Source: Prevotella sp. (GTDB lineage: Bacteria; Bacteroidota; Bacteroidia; Bacteroidales; Dysgonomonadaceae). Taken from it: a stretch of 8,135 nt of DNA. Under the pieces are notes generated by a model. That model was not told where the DNA came from, searched no databases, and was given only the letters and a program-made list of their open reading frames with translations. Shown in pieces: positions 1 to 7,473 of the stretch; position 1 is the first letter of the stretch; every line of letters begins with the position of its first letter. The stretch lies in the NCBI GenBank assembly GCA_031260865.1, contig JAISKQ010000053.1, forward strand, positions 1-8,135, given 5' to 3'. The position numbers and the translations under genes are program-made.

Positions 1-57
1 TTTAGCCTTTAAGCCCGTAGCGGGTCGTCCTATGAAGTGGGCGTTAAAGCGTTTTTG

Positions 58-87
58 CTTCCTTTTGCGGCTTTGGGCAAAAGGAAG
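58..87. repeat. 11-bp stem hairpin
   Basis: CTTCCTTTTGC (58-68) is perfectly complementary to GCAAAAGGAAG (77-87), leaving an 8-nt loop. A second hairpin follows at 92-106 (GCAATC, TGT loop, GATTGC). A strong stem in repeat-rich non-coding DNA suggests a mobile or structural intergenic repeat rather than a terminator, because no U-tract follows. A role as the transcript end of a gene left of the window cannot be excluded. Confidence 0.6.
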
Positions 88-142
88 GCAAGCAATCTGT
101 GATTGCGCGCAGGAAAAATCGCCAACAAAAAAGGAACCAACG

Positions 143-157
143 CTGTCTGAAAGACAG
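143..157. repeat. CTGTCT/AGACAG hairpin, left copy
   Basis: This is a perfect 6-bp stem with a 3-nt loop (CTGTCT-GAA-AGACAG). The same hairpin occurs in reverse complement at 7511-7525. It forms the outer end of the inverted repeat pair 143-185 / 7483-7525. Confidence 0.75.
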
Positions 158-170
158 GACTTCTGAAAAC

Positions 171-211
171 TGTTACTTTTGTTACTTTTTTACAGGAAGG
201 CATTACTTGAA
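171..211. repeat. 41-bp perfect inverted repeat, left arm
   Basis: Positions 171-211 are an exact reverse complement of 6831-6871. The match continues to 247 (against 6779-6830) with four mismatches and one 16-nt insertion on the right side. It includes one inverted copy of the 15-nt core and the segment ACAGGAAGGCATTACTTGAA. The two arms enclose all five complete genes of the window. Confidence 0.9.
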
Positions 212-273
212 CTCTAGTAAACTATTTACTACTGTTACTTTTGTTACCTTTTTGCGACATCAGCCCATAACAC

Positions 274-292
274 ATTGATTCTTAAAATCAAT
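274..292. repeat. Small hairpin in AT-rich spacer
   Basis: ATTGATT (274-280) pairs with AATCAAT (286-292) around a 5-nt loop and is followed by TATTA. The stem is AT-only apart from one G-C pair, so a terminator role for an upstream transcript is weak. Apart from this hairpin and the promoter element near 473, I see nothing definite in 250-527. Confidence 0.3.
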
Positions 293-472
293 TATTACGG
301 AAATGTTAGGAATAATCCATCGAAATAATAATCGGGCTTTTGATATTTACCGGGCTAAATAAGAATGTAAAAACGATGGGGAATAAGATACGTGTCCCGG
401 CAGTATAAGTTAAGTTAGAACAAATATATACAACTTATTATATGCCCTCAATATTATTACAACTTATTTTCT

Positions 473-480
473 TACTTTTG
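473..480 (+). promoter_or_regulatory. Bacteroidetes -7 box for the flavin reductase gene
   Basis: TACTTTTG is a perfect match to the TAnnTTTG -7 element used by the Bacteroidetes primary sigma factor (ABfA/RpoD type). No TTTG or TTG lies at the expected spacing upstream, so the -33 element is weak or absent. Transcription would start near 487, giving a leader of about 40 nt before the ATG at 528. Confidence 0.55.
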
Positions 481-527
481 CATACTAAAACTAAACAACC
501 GTTTATATTTCCATTTACAGTAATACA

Positions 528-1037
528 ATGAGTTTCATGAAAATTAAGATAAAAGACTTTACCCCCGATTCATTTGGACTAAAAAACAAATGGATGCTGA
601 TAACCGCGGCTAAACCTGACGGTACAGTCAACACAATGACCGCGAGCTGGGGTGGATTTGGCGTGATGTGGAACAAAGAAGTGGCTTTTGTGGTAATACG
701 TCCGCAACGCTATACACACGAATTTGTGGAAAGCGCGAAGTCTTTTTCCCTCACGTTTTTCGACAAAAGTTTTCTGAAAACGCTTGGTTATATTGGAGAG
801 GTTTCGGGTAGGGACGAAGATAAGATAAAGAAATCAGGCTTAACACTTGCCTTTGAGAATGAGATACCTTATTTCAAAGAAGCGGAGACGTCGATATTTG
901 TAAAGAAACTATTTGTTCAACGTATTCAGGAAGAAGCGTTCCTCGATAAGAATCTTATAGACAGATGGTTTCCTGAAAAAGATTTTCACGACTTATACAT
1001 AGTCGAAATCACTAATATACTGGGAAAAGAAAAATGA
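528..1037 (+). CDS. Flavin reductase-like FMN-binding protein
   Basis: The 169-residue product fits the flavin reductase-like (FMN-binding split-barrel) family, whose members bind FMN and act as small NAD(P)H:flavin reductases or flavin carriers in the cytoplasm. Visible marks are the N-terminal strand with KWMLITAAKPDGTVNTMTASWGG's core MTASWGG (37-43), VIRPQRYTHEFV (56-67) where the flavin phosphate and ring usually contact the family fold, SGRDEDKIKKSGL (93-105), and a closing strand DLYIVEIT (155-162). Length matches family members of about 165-190 residues. There is no signal peptide. A second ATG at 537 gives MKIKIKDF and is an equally good start, since no Shine-Dalgarno sequence separates the two. 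The stop overlaps the next start by 4 nt (ATGA), implying coupled translation. The physiological substrate is unknown. Confidence 0.85.
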   Translation: MSFMKIKIKDFTPDSFGLKNKWMLITAAKPDGTVNTMTASWGGFGVMWNKEVAFVVIRPQRYTHEFVESAKSFSLTFFDKSFLKTLGYIGEVSGRDEDKIKKSGLTLAFENEIPYFKEAETSIFVKKLFVQRIQEEAFLDKNLIDRWFPEKDFHDLYIVEITNILGKEK

Positions 1038-1504
1038 AACATGAAGAAGTCATATTAGACAAATTCACGATTGTAGGCATATCCGTTCGCACAACAAACC
1101 AGAACTACCAGTCGCAAAAAGATATAGCCAAATTATGGGAAATCTTTTTCAGGAACGGATATATTCAACAACTATTGCCGAACAAAGTGTCTAATGACAT
1201 TTATTGTATATATACTGATTATGAAAGTGATTACACCGGAGAATACACAACCTTACTCGGCTATAAAGTATCCGGTACGGAAGGAATCTCCACCACTTTG
1301 GGACTGGTGATACGAGAGTTTCCCGAATCGAAATATTATAAATATGTTTCGGAAGGGGAATTACCTTATGTAGTAGGCAAAACATGGGCGCATATTTGGC
1401 AATCGAATATAGACAGACGTTACCTGGCGGATTTTGACATCTATGGTGATGAGTCGAAAGACCCTAAAAATGCTAAAATAACAACATTTTTATCCATTAA
1501 ATAA
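1034..1504 (+). CDS. GyrI-like / AraC-type effector-binding domain protein
   Basis: The 156-residue protein is a stand-alone effector-binding (GyrI-like, SOUL/BmrR-C type) domain with no DNA-binding helix-turn-helix, comparable to the integron-associated Cass2 type. Supporting segments are the first strand VGISVRTT (14-21), the helix IAKLWEIFF (31-39), the signature YTDYESDYTGEYTTLLG (60-76) with Glu70 at the position often used for cationic ligand binding, the W-x-x-IW segment WAHIW (118-122), and the final strands LADFDIYG and ITTFLSIK. Such proteins bind hydrophobic cationic small molecules, or sequester or antagonise partners. Its start codon lies inside the stop of the flavin reductase gene, so the two are almost certainly co-transcribed and probably co-translated. 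speA follows after 21 nt. The ligand cannot be predicted, and a regulatory role is inference. Confidence 0.8.
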   Translation: MKHEEVILDKFTIVGISVRTTNQNYQSQKDIAKLWEIFFRNGYIQQLLPNKVSNDIYCIYTDYESDYTGEYTTLLGYKVSGTEGISTTLGLVIREFPESKYYKYVSEGELPYVVGKTWAHIWQSNIDRRYLADFDIYGDESKDPKNAKITTFLSIK

Positions 1505-1525
1505 TTTTATCGCTTTAGTAAAAGA

Positions 1526-3418
1526 ATGAGAAAATGGCGCATCGAAGATTCAGCCGAGTTGTACAACATAGCAGGCTGGGGAATTAACTACTTTTCGGTA
1601 AATGAGAAAGGTAATATTATCGTAACTCCTAAAAAAGACGGGGTGGCTGTTGATTTAAAAGAACTGATGGACGAATTGCAACTTCGTGATGTGTCAGCTC
1701 CTGTTTTGATCCGCTTTCCGGATATTCTGGATAACCGGATCGAAAAAATATCCATCTGCTTTAAGCAGGCGGCGGAAGAGTATGAGTACAAGGGGCAAAA
1801 CCACATAATATATCCGATCAAGGTAAATCAAATGCGTCCTGTGGTCGAAGAACTTATCAGTCATGGTAAAAAGTTCAACATAGGGCTTGAGGCAGGTTCC
1901 AAACCGGAGCTTCATGCCGTAATCGCGATAAACACCGATCCTAACTCCCTTATTATCTGCAACGGATATAAAGATGAAAGCTACATAGAACTGGCTTTAC
2001 TGGCGCAGAAGATGGGAAAACACATCTTTATCGTCGTGGAGAAACTAAATGAACTCTCCCTTATAGCCAAAGTAGCCAAGAGGTTGAAGATTATACCTAA
2101 TATCGGAATCCGTATCAAGCTGGCGAGTTCCGGTAGCGGAAAATGGGAAGAATCTGGCGGCGACGGCAGCAAATTCGGACTCAATTCAAGTGAATTGCTG
2201 GAAGCGCTTGCCTATCTGGAAAAAGCGAACATGCAGGATTCCCTTCGCCTGATCCATTTCCATATAGGCAGCCAGATAACTAAAATACGCCGTATCAAAA
2301 CGGCTTTGCGCGAGGCTGCCCAGTTTTATGTGCAACTGCATACAATGGGCTTCAAGGTCGAGTTTGTGGATATAGGCGGCGGGTTAGGCGTGGATTATGA
2401 CGGTACGCGCTCTTCGTATAACGAAAGCAGTGTAAACTATTCGATACAGGAATATGTGAATGACTCTATCGCCACAATGGTAGACGCCGCGGATAAAAAC
2501 AATATTCCGCACCCTAACATCATTACCGAGTCGGGGCGTTCATTGACGGCTCATCACTCCATCCTTGTTTTTGAAGTACTTGAAACGACTACCCTCCCCG
2601 AATGGGACGAGAGTGAAGAAATAGCGGAAGACGACCATGAGCTTGTCCGCGAACTTTACCAGATATGGGATGACCTGAGCCAGTCGCGCATGCTTGAGGC
2701 ATGGCATGACGCCCAGCAGATCCGCGAAGAGGCTTTGGACTTGTTCAGTTTGGGTATGTTGACCTTGAAGACAAGGGCGCAGGTAGAACGCCTGTATTTC
2801 TCTATCGCCCGTGAGATATTCCGTATCGCGGGTCGTTCGAAACATTCACCTGAGGAATTGAAACAATTGTCGAAGCTATTACCGGATAAATACTTCTGTA
2901 ATTTCTCTTTGTTCCAGTCATTACCGGACTCGTGGGCTATCGACCAAGTGTTTCCTATTATACCGATTCACCGATTGGACGAAAAGCCTGATAAAACAGC
3001 CACATTGCAGGACGTGACCTGTGATTCGGATGGCAAGATAGACAACTTTATTTCCAACGGTAATCAGACTTCTTATTTGCCCGTACATGCCAAAAAGAAG
3101 AATGAGTCGTATTACCTTGGCGTATTCCTTGTAGGGGCATATCAGGAAATACTCGGCGACTTGCACAATCTGTTTGGAGACACCAATGCCGTACATATTT
3201 CGGTCAACAAAGACGGATACGAAATAGAACAAATGATAGATGGCGAAACCGTTGCCGAAGTACTTGACTATGCGCAATACAATGCCAAGAAACTGGTACG
3301 CACAGTGGAAACATGGGTAACAAGCTGTGTGAAACAAGGTTCGATAACCGTAGAAGAAGGCAAGGAATTTTTGTCTAACTACCGTTCGGGGCTTTACGGA
3401 TATACCTATCTGGAATAA
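1526..3418 (+). CDS. speA: Biosynthetic arginine decarboxylase
   Basis: This enzyme converts L-arginine to agmatine and CO2 (EC 4.1.1.19), the entry to putrescine and spermidine synthesis via agmatine. At 630 residues it has the normal SpeA length. The alanine racemase-like TIM barrel carries the PLP lysine Lys99 in YPIKVNQ (96-102), EAGSKPEL (122-129), HFHIGSQ (244-250), the phosphate-binding VDIGGGLGVDYDG (281-293) and ESGR (335-338). Residues of roughly 355-465 form the helical insertion typical of SpeA. The C-terminal beta domain carries Cys499 in TCDSDGK, the active-site cysteine motif, and FLVGAYQEILGDLHNLFGD (534-552). It ends with GYTYLE. MRKWRIEDS is the usual family start. No promoter box is seen in the 21-nt gap, so it is probably read from the upstream operon or from a promoter inside the preceding gene. 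All catalytic motifs are intact. Confidence 0.97.
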   Translation: MRKWRIEDSAELYNIAGWGINYFSVNEKGNIIVTPKKDGVAVDLKELMDELQLRDVSAPVLIRFPDILDNRIEKISICFKQAAEEYEYKGQNHIIYPIKVNQMRPVVEELISHGKKFNIGLEAGSKPELHAVIAINTDPNSLIICNGYKDESYIELALLAQKMGKHIFIVVEKLNELSLIAKVAKRLKIIPNIGIRIKLASSGSGKWEESGGDGSKFGLNSSELLEALAYLEKANMQDSLRLIHFHIGSQITKIRRIKTALREAAQFYVQLHTMGFKVEFVDIGGGLGVDYDGTRSSYNESSVNYSIQEYVNDSIATMVDAADKNNIPHPNIITESGRSLTAHHSILVFEVLETTTLPEWDESEEIAEDDHELVRELYQIWDDLSQSRMLEAWHDAQQIREEALDLFSLGMLTLKTRAQVERLYFSIAREIFRIAGRSKHSPEELKQLSKLLPDKYFCNFSLFQSLPDSWAIDQVFPIIPIHRLDEKPDKTATLQDVTCDSDGKIDNFISNGNQTSYLPVHAKKKNESYYLGVFLVGAYQEILGDLHNLFGDTNAVHISVNKDGYEIEQMIDGETVAEVLDYAQYNAKKLVRTVETWVTSCVKQGSITVEEGKEFLSNYRSGLYGYTYLE

Positions 3419-3434
3419 TAGATACAAACGAATG

Positions 3435-3475
3435 ATTCCCCCCTTTTAGATTATTAATGGGGGGAATTTATATAG
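3435..3475 (+). terminator. Hairpin after speA, possible terminator
   Basis: ATTCCCCCC (3435-3443) pairs perfectly with GGGGGGAAT (3459-3467). The 9-bp stem has six G-C pairs and a 15-nt loop. It lies 17 nt after the speA stop, is followed by TTTATAT, and sits upstream of the next promoter, as expected for an intrinsic terminator. The U-tract is short and broken by A residues, so efficiency is uncertain. Confidence 0.6.
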
Positions 3476-3511
3476 AAATAACAACAGAATTAACTATTTG
3501 GTTTCTATATA

Positions 3512-3542
3512 TTTGTTATTTAGTTATGTTTTAGTATTTTTG
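3512..3542 (+). promoter_or_regulatory. Bacteroidetes promoter for the L,D-transpeptidase gene
   Basis: TTTG at 3512-3515 is separated by 19 nt from TATTTTTG at 3535-3542. This is a full match to the Bacteroidetes -33 TTTG / -7 TAnnTTTG promoter. Transcription should begin about 7 nt downstream, leaving a leader of roughly 45-50 nt before the ATG at 3596. Together with the hairpin at 3435-3467 it marks an independent transcript after speA. Confidence 0.7.
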
Positions 3543-3595
3543 CTATTGTATTGCAGGACAATTGATTTATCTCACACTATACACGATTTTTCACT

Positions 3596-5383
3596 ATGGG
3601 GAAAATACTACTTGCTTCCTTTTGTCTTCTATCCATCGTAGCCTTTGTTTCGTGTAAACAAAGAGAATCGACTACATTAAGCGACTCCGATAAGAAAGAG
3701 GTTGTTCGATCTAAATTTGCAAAGACATATCCTGATTATAGTCCAAAGCGTTATGAGGAAGTAGTATATGACCTGATTCAAAAAGACTCATTACTCCTGC
3801 CGTTTTATGCAGAGAACGAATATGCTACGGTCTGGTCGCATGATACCCTCGACACGCAAAGGCTACAAGGTCTTATCCACATACTAAACAATAGCCGGGA
3901 ACATGGATTATCCGGCTATTTTCCAACGGCGCAAATCACATCCCTTACCGATTCTATCGACTCCGGCCTATTCAAGGACAGTCTTGAATACCTGTACAAG
4001 AAAATGGCGGACTTGGAATTGCTCTCAACCCAAACGGCAGTAAAGTATGTGACAGGGATGAGTTATGGCTTTACCGATCCTAAAAAGCTGTATAAAAAGG
4101 ATTACGACATATCTGTATTAATGCCCGATTCGACTTTCTACAGTAACTTATATAAAGGTTTGAGAGAAAACCCTCTGGATATAGTGGCGAATGCTCTCCC
4201 TTCCGATCCGGTATATCAGGCTTTACTGGATGAGTATCGCAGCTTGGAGCAAAAGAAACAAGAGACCCCACTTAATAAAATCACAGGAACCGCCACCTAT
4301 AAACTGGGGGACAAGAATGAGCATATCTCGGCGATAGCACGCAGGCTTATGCTGACAGGAGAATATACTCCAACCATAGACTCCACAGCAAACGATAGCC
4401 TGCACAACACGCTGAACAAGGAACTATTGGCGGCAATAAATACCTTTCGCCGGAAGAATTCTTATCCGGAAGAGGAATCGGTAGGAAAATTGACCATAGA
4501 CGCCTTGAACAGACCGTTGGACTACTATCAAACAAAGTTATGGGCTAACATGGAACGATACCGGTGGAAAAGAGCTAAATCAAAGCACGATAAGCATATC
4601 GAAGTAAATGTAGCCTCCATGTCGTTAGTCGCCAGCCAAAAGAATGATAGTTTACCGCTGACAATGAGAATCTGCGTGGGGAAGGTAACCAATAAAACCC
4701 CTTTGCTGCAAAGCGATATACACTACCTGAACTTGAATCCTGTATGGAATGTGCCTACCAGCATCGCCCAAAAAGAGGTTGCCGTATTGCAAAAGAAAGA
4801 CCCTACCTATATCAAACGCCATAACATGAAGCTGTATAAGGGCGGAAAAGAGGTTGATATAACCACCATCAATTGGAAAGAGGTAAATCCTTCTAAATTC
4901 TCATATACAATACGTCAAAATCCGGGAGAAGGAAACTCCTTGGGATTAATCAAGTTTATGTTCAACAATGCTTTTTCGGTCTATTTACACGACACGCCTA
5001 CCAAATCGGCTTTTGCCCGTAAAGACAGAGCGGTAAGCCATGGTTGCGTAAGGGTGCAGAAACCGTTTGATTTAGCCTTTTTCTGTATGTCCGCCACATC
5101 GAACGATGTATATAAAGACAGGCTATATTACAGTCTCGAAAAACCGCCGCTATCTAATGCCGGCAAAAAACTCGCGAAAGAGAATAAACTGAAGAAACTA
5201 CCCGACATCCTTAATCCGGAAGATAAAATCTCATTGTTTATCGACTATTTCACCGTTTATAAACAACCATGCGACTCGATGCTATATTATGCGGATGATA
5301 CCTACGGCTATGATGACCTGATCTTAGACGCGTTAAATCCGAATAAGCCTAAAAAGGAGACCACAAAGCAAATAGCTAAATAA
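3596..5383 (+). CDS. Lipoprotein L,D-transpeptidase, YcbB type
   Basis: The 595-residue protein is a predicted periplasmic lipoprotein that would form 3-3 (mDAP-mDAP) cross-links in peptidoglycan. The N-terminus (MGKILLASFCLLSIVAFVSC) is a lipoprotein signal with Cys20 as the likely lipidated residue; Phe at -3 is unusual but tolerated. Residues of about 40-220 match the YcbB scaffold region. A peptidoglycan-binding-like segment runs from about 237 to 310 (IARRLMLTGEY, INTFRRKNSY, LTIDALNRP). The YkuD catalytic domain follows (about 335-510), with NPVWNVPTSI (381-390), GLIKFMFNN (450-458), His465 in YLHDT and SHGCVR (481-486), where Cys484 is the nucleophile and His482 its neighbour. Length is close to E. 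coli YcbB/LdtD (about 615). It has its own promoter and ends 7 nt from convergent folC. The C-terminus ends in a Lys-rich tail. Confidence 0.92.
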   Translation: MGKILLASFCLLSIVAFVSCKQRESTTLSDSDKKEVVRSKFAKTYPDYSPKRYEEVVYDLIQKDSLLLPFYAENEYATVWSHDTLDTQRLQGLIHILNNSREHGLSGYFPTAQITSLTDSIDSGLFKDSLEYLYKKMADLELLSTQTAVKYVTGMSYGFTDPKKLYKKDYDISVLMPDSTFYSNLYKGLRENPLDIVANALPSDPVYQALLDEYRSLEQKKQETPLNKITGTATYKLGDKNEHISAIARRLMLTGEYTPTIDSTANDSLHNTLNKELLAAINTFRRKNSYPEEESVGKLTIDALNRPLDYYQTKLWANMERYRWKRAKSKHDKHIEVNVASMSLVASQKNDSLPLTMRICVGKVTNKTPLLQSDIHYLNLNPVWNVPTSIAQKEVAVLQKKDPTYIKRHNMKLYKGGKEVDITTINWKEVNPSKFSYTIRQNPGEGNSLGLIKFMFNNAFSVYLHDTPTKSAFARKDRAVSHGCVRVQKPFDLAFFCMSATSNDVYKDRLYYSLEKPPLSNAGKKLAKENKLKKLPDILNPEDKISLFIDYFTVYKQPCDSMLYYADDTYGYDDLILDALNPNKPKKETTKQIAK

Positions 5384-5390
5384 CAAATAC

Positions 5391-6686
5391 TTACAGCTTT
5401 CTATCCAAAGCAATCAGAGCATCCGCCACAATAAAATTACTGCCTCCGATAAATATAAAATCATCAGGAGCGGCTTTATCTATCGCGGCTTGTATCGCTT
5501 CTTGCACCGAAGGATACGATTGTCCCGTCAAACCTTTACTCATTGCCAGCTCCCGCAATTCCAGCTCATTCAACGCGCGCGGAATTGAAGCTCTGGTAAA
5601 ATAATATGTCGCCCCTTTAGGTAAAAGAGCCAGTACGGAAGATATATCCTTATCATTTACCATGCCCAGCACAATGTGAAGGGTATCATATTTTTCGTTA
5701 ACAAGCTGTTCTACAACATATTCTATCCCACCGACATTATGTCCCGTGTCACATACTATTTTAGGGTACTTTTCCCTGATTATTTGCCAACGCCCCATCA
5801 GCCCCGTATATTCATTCACATGGGCAAAACCGTCATATACAGCCTCTGAAGGTATGGTATATCCTTGTTTTAGCAATTCGCGGATCGAACATAAGACAGT
5901 CGCCGTGTTCTTCACCTGCGCATATCCCGATAATTCACCCGTCAACCGCGAATAACACTTCGTATCATACAGCCATCCATCGGCAGTCCGTGAACTAGAA
6001 TAAATAAGATGCTCGTCTTCCGCGAAAATAATGGTAGTCACTACCCTCTCCGCGGTTTCTTCAAATACCCGCCTCACGTCCCCTGTCGCCTCGCCTATAA
6101 TCACAGGAACATCCTTTTTGATAATCCCCGCCTTTTCTGTGGCTATCTTCTCCAGCGTATTCCCAAGAAATTGGATATGGTCGAAACTGATATTCGTTAT
6201 AATGCTTAAGACAGGCGTAATAATATTGGTACTATCCAAGCGACCTCCCAGCCCTACTTCAATAATAGCAATATCAACCTTCGAATCGGCGAAATATTGA
6301 AAAGCCATCATCATTGTCAGTTCAAAAAACGAAGGATGTACAGGCTCGTAAAATGAGCGATGCTTCGCTACAAAATCAATAACATATTCCCTCGGGATCA
6401 TTTCACCATTCACCCGGATACGCTCCCTGAAATCAATTAAATGCGGCGATGTATATAGCCCGACCTTATATCCCGACTGCTGTAATATCGCGGCTAAAAG
6501 ATGCGACGTAGAGCCTTTTCCATTCGTCCCTGCCACATGTATGGTTTTATATTGACGGTGAGGATGTTTTAAATAGTCATCCAAAACCAAGCTATTATCT
6601 AATCCTTCTTTATACGCGCTCCCGCCTACCTTCTGATAAACAGGCAATTGACTGTATAGATATTCTAATGTTTCGTCGTATGTCAT
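5391..6686 (-). CDS. folC: Folylpolyglutamate synthase / dihydrofolate synthase
   Basis: FolC ligates glutamate to dihydropteroate and/or adds gamma-glutamates to folates in the cytoplasm, using ATP; it belongs to the Mur ligase superfamily. The 431-residue length is normal. Motifs in order are the P-loop GTNGKGS (53-59), SPHLIDFRERIRVNG (80-94), EVGLGGRLDSTN (143-154), ITNISFDH (163-170), TEKAGIIK (183-190) with the lysine usually carbamylated, GRWQ (298-301), DTGHN (313-317) of the C-terminal domain and GSNFIVAD (415-422). All are intact. The ATG at 6686 gives the standard MTYDETLEYLYSQLP start. Whether both synthase activities are present cannot be told from motifs alone. No clear promoter is seen upstream, where the right repeat array begins within about 80-90 nt, so its transcription start may lie close to or inside repeat DNA. 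Confidence 0.96.
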   Translation of the reverse strand: MTYDETLEYLYSQLPVYQKVGGSAYKEGLDNSLVLDDYLKHPHRQYKTIHVAGTNGKGSTSHLLAAILQQSGYKVGLYTSPHLIDFRERIRVNGEMIPREYVIDFVAKHRSFYEPVHPSFFELTMMMAFQYFADSKVDIAIIEVGLGGRLDSTNIITPVLSIITNISFDHIQFLGNTLEKIATEKAGIIKKDVPVIIGEATGDVRRVFEETAERVVTTIIFAEDEHLIYSSSRTADGWLYDTKCYSRLTGELSGYAQVKNTATVLCSIRELLKQGYTIPSEAVYDGFAHVNEYTGLMGRWQIIREKYPKIVCDTGHNVGGIEYVVEQLVNEKYDTLHIVLGMVNDKDISSVLALLPKGATYYFTRASIPRALNELELRELAMSKGLTGQSYPSVQEAIQAAIDKAAPDDFIFIGGSNFIVADALIALDRKL

Positions 6687-6804
6687 TTTCTCTATATTAT
6701 TTATGTAAATAGCAACTCTCTAAATCCTCTTTTAATACCCTCGATACGCCGTGTCTTCTGTTGTTGAAAACTTAAAAAGTGACAAAAGTAACAGAAGTAA
6801 GTAG

Positions 6805-6836
6805 TTTACTAAAGTTCAAGTGTACTAGATTTCAAG
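6805..6836. repeat. Tandem 16-bp unit
   Basis: TTTACTAAAGTTCAAG (6805-6820) is followed directly by TGTACTAGATTTCAAG (6821-6836), 12 of 16 positions the same. A related copy lies at 6881-6895 (TAACTAAAGTTCAAG). The left repeat block has only one copy (inverted, around 207-222), so this unit has expanded or contracted between the two flanks. Confidence 0.7.
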
Positions 6837-6871
6837 TAATGCCTTCCTGTAAAAAAGTAACAAAAGTAACA
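6831..6871. repeat. 41-bp perfect inverted repeat, right arm
   Basis: This is the exact reverse complement of 171-211. The longer match 6779-6871 against 171-247 has 73 of 77 aligned positions identical once the extra 16-nt unit on this side is skipped. It contains the second core copy (6857-6871). Confidence 0.9.
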
Positions 6872-6899
6872 CTTTTCAGCTAACTAAAGTTCAAGTTTA

Positions 6900-6911
6900 C
6901 TATCATGATAG
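6900..6911. repeat. 12-bp perfect palindrome
   Basis: CTATCATGATAG is a perfect palindrome lying between the TAACTAAAGTTCAAG repeat and the first CGCTTGCAAACTC unit. It could be a dimeric protein site or simply part of the repeat mosaic; nothing in the sequence decides. Confidence 0.4.
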
Positions 6912-7073
6912 AACGCTTGCAAACTCAAAACTTAAAACTTAAAAAAGTAACAAAAGTAACACTTTTTAATCATCACCGCTTCTCGCAATTCCATTCATCA
7001 TTCTTAATTCTTTTTTGCTCGCTTGCAAACTCAAAACTTAAAAAGGATGATAGGACGGATTGTCGGCAATAAA

Positions 7074-7191
7074 ACGACCTCGAAGGGGTCGTATGTTTAT
7101 AGCAATAACACATACCATCTGCATTCGACCCCACAGGGGTCGTATAGATGAGATTTTGATATTAGCTATAAACATACGACCCGTTGGGTCG
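7074..7191. repeat. REP/BIME-like palindromic element
   Basis: Three GGGTCG-type hairpins lie close together: 7074-7092 (ACGACC / GGTCGT), 7126-7142 (CGACCCC-ACA-GGGGTCG, a perfect 7-bp stem) and 7177-7191 (CGACCC-GTT-GGGTCG). The outer two are joined in an exact 18-bp inverted repeat, GGGTCGTATGTTTATAGC (7086-7103) and its complement (7165-7182), enclosing the middle hairpin. The layout resembles bacterial interspersed mosaic elements, pairs of REP sequences usually mobilised by RAYT (Y1 tyrosine) transposases. No such gene is in this window, so the link is by resemblance only. Confidence 0.7.
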
Positions 7192-7211
7192 AAACAGACA
7201 ATTAAGTTATC

Positions 7212-7238
7212 AGTAATGAGTAATGAGTAATGAGTAAT
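7212..7238. repeat. Tandem heptamer AGTAATG
   Basis: Nearly four tandem copies of AGTAATG run from 7212 to 7238. They sit at the right end of the segment that carries the palindromic element. A related, reverse-oriented heptamer run ends the HAD gene at 7942-7970. Confidence 0.8.
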
Positions 7239-7473
7239 CAGTACTTTGAACTCAAAACTTAAAAAGTGACAAAAGTAACACTTTTTAATCATCACCGCTT
7301 CGCGCAATTCTTCCTCTTTTTTCATTTCTTGCACGCTTGCAAACTCAAAACTTAAAAAAGTAACAAAAGTAACACTTTTGGTCATCACCGCTTCGCTCCA
7401 TTCTTAATATTCCTCTTTCTTCATTTCTTGCACGCTTGCAAAACTCAAAACTCAAAACTCAAAACTTAAAAAG

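Larger units (their letters stand above)
1..250. repeat. Left repeat block, hairpin-rich and non-coding
   Basis: This block holds a run of short perfect hairpins (58-87, 92-106, 143-157) and two inverted copies of the 15-nt core that dominates the right side of the window (TGTTACTTTTGTTAC at 171-185 and 233-247). No convincing gene is present; the only open frame, 44 codons from 32 to 166, runs straight through the repeats. Positions 14-28 contain a small stem (CCCG-TAG-CGGG) followed by GTCGT, which resembles half of the REP-like hairpins at 7074-7191. The block probably continues beyond the left edge of the window. Its 143-247 portion is the reverse complement of two separate segments of the right array. 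Confidence 0.8.
7028..7266. repeat. 18-bp direct repeats flanking the palindromic insert
   Basis: The same 18 nt, AACTCAAAACTTAAAAAG, occurs at 7028-7045 and 7249-7266, on either side of a 203-nt segment that is unlike the rest of the array. Removing one repeat and the insert (221 nt) would bring the 319-nt gap between cores to 98 nt, in line with its neighbours. This suggests insertion into a pre-existing unit. Because this 18-mer is a normal part of the array unit, it may not be a true target-site duplication. Confidence 0.55.

Noticed and set aside
32..166. A 44-codon plus-strand frame starting MKWALKRF in the left repeat block
   Set aside because: It runs through three hairpins and the inverted repeat, has no promoter or recognisable family, and its end falls in a segment duplicated elsewhere in non-coding DNA.
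2921..3427. A 168-codon minus-strand frame opposite speA
   Set aside because: It is the antisense shadow of the strongly conserved speA C-terminal domain and starts beyond its stop without a promoter.
6031..6300. Plus-strand frames within folC
   Set aside because: They lie antisense to intact folC motifs (TEKAGIIK, ITNISFDH, EVGLGGRLDSTN) and show no independent signal.
171..6871. Composite transposon bounded by the inverted repeats
   Set aside because: No transposase or integrase lies inside, the enclosed genes are core metabolic genes, and no target-site duplication is seen at the outer ends.
7038..7388. A 116-codon minus-strand frame with repeated VTFVTF and LSFEF peptides
   Set aside because: The peptide repeats come from the 15-nt core and its flanks, and the frame passes through the palindromic element. 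It is repeat DNA, not a gene.
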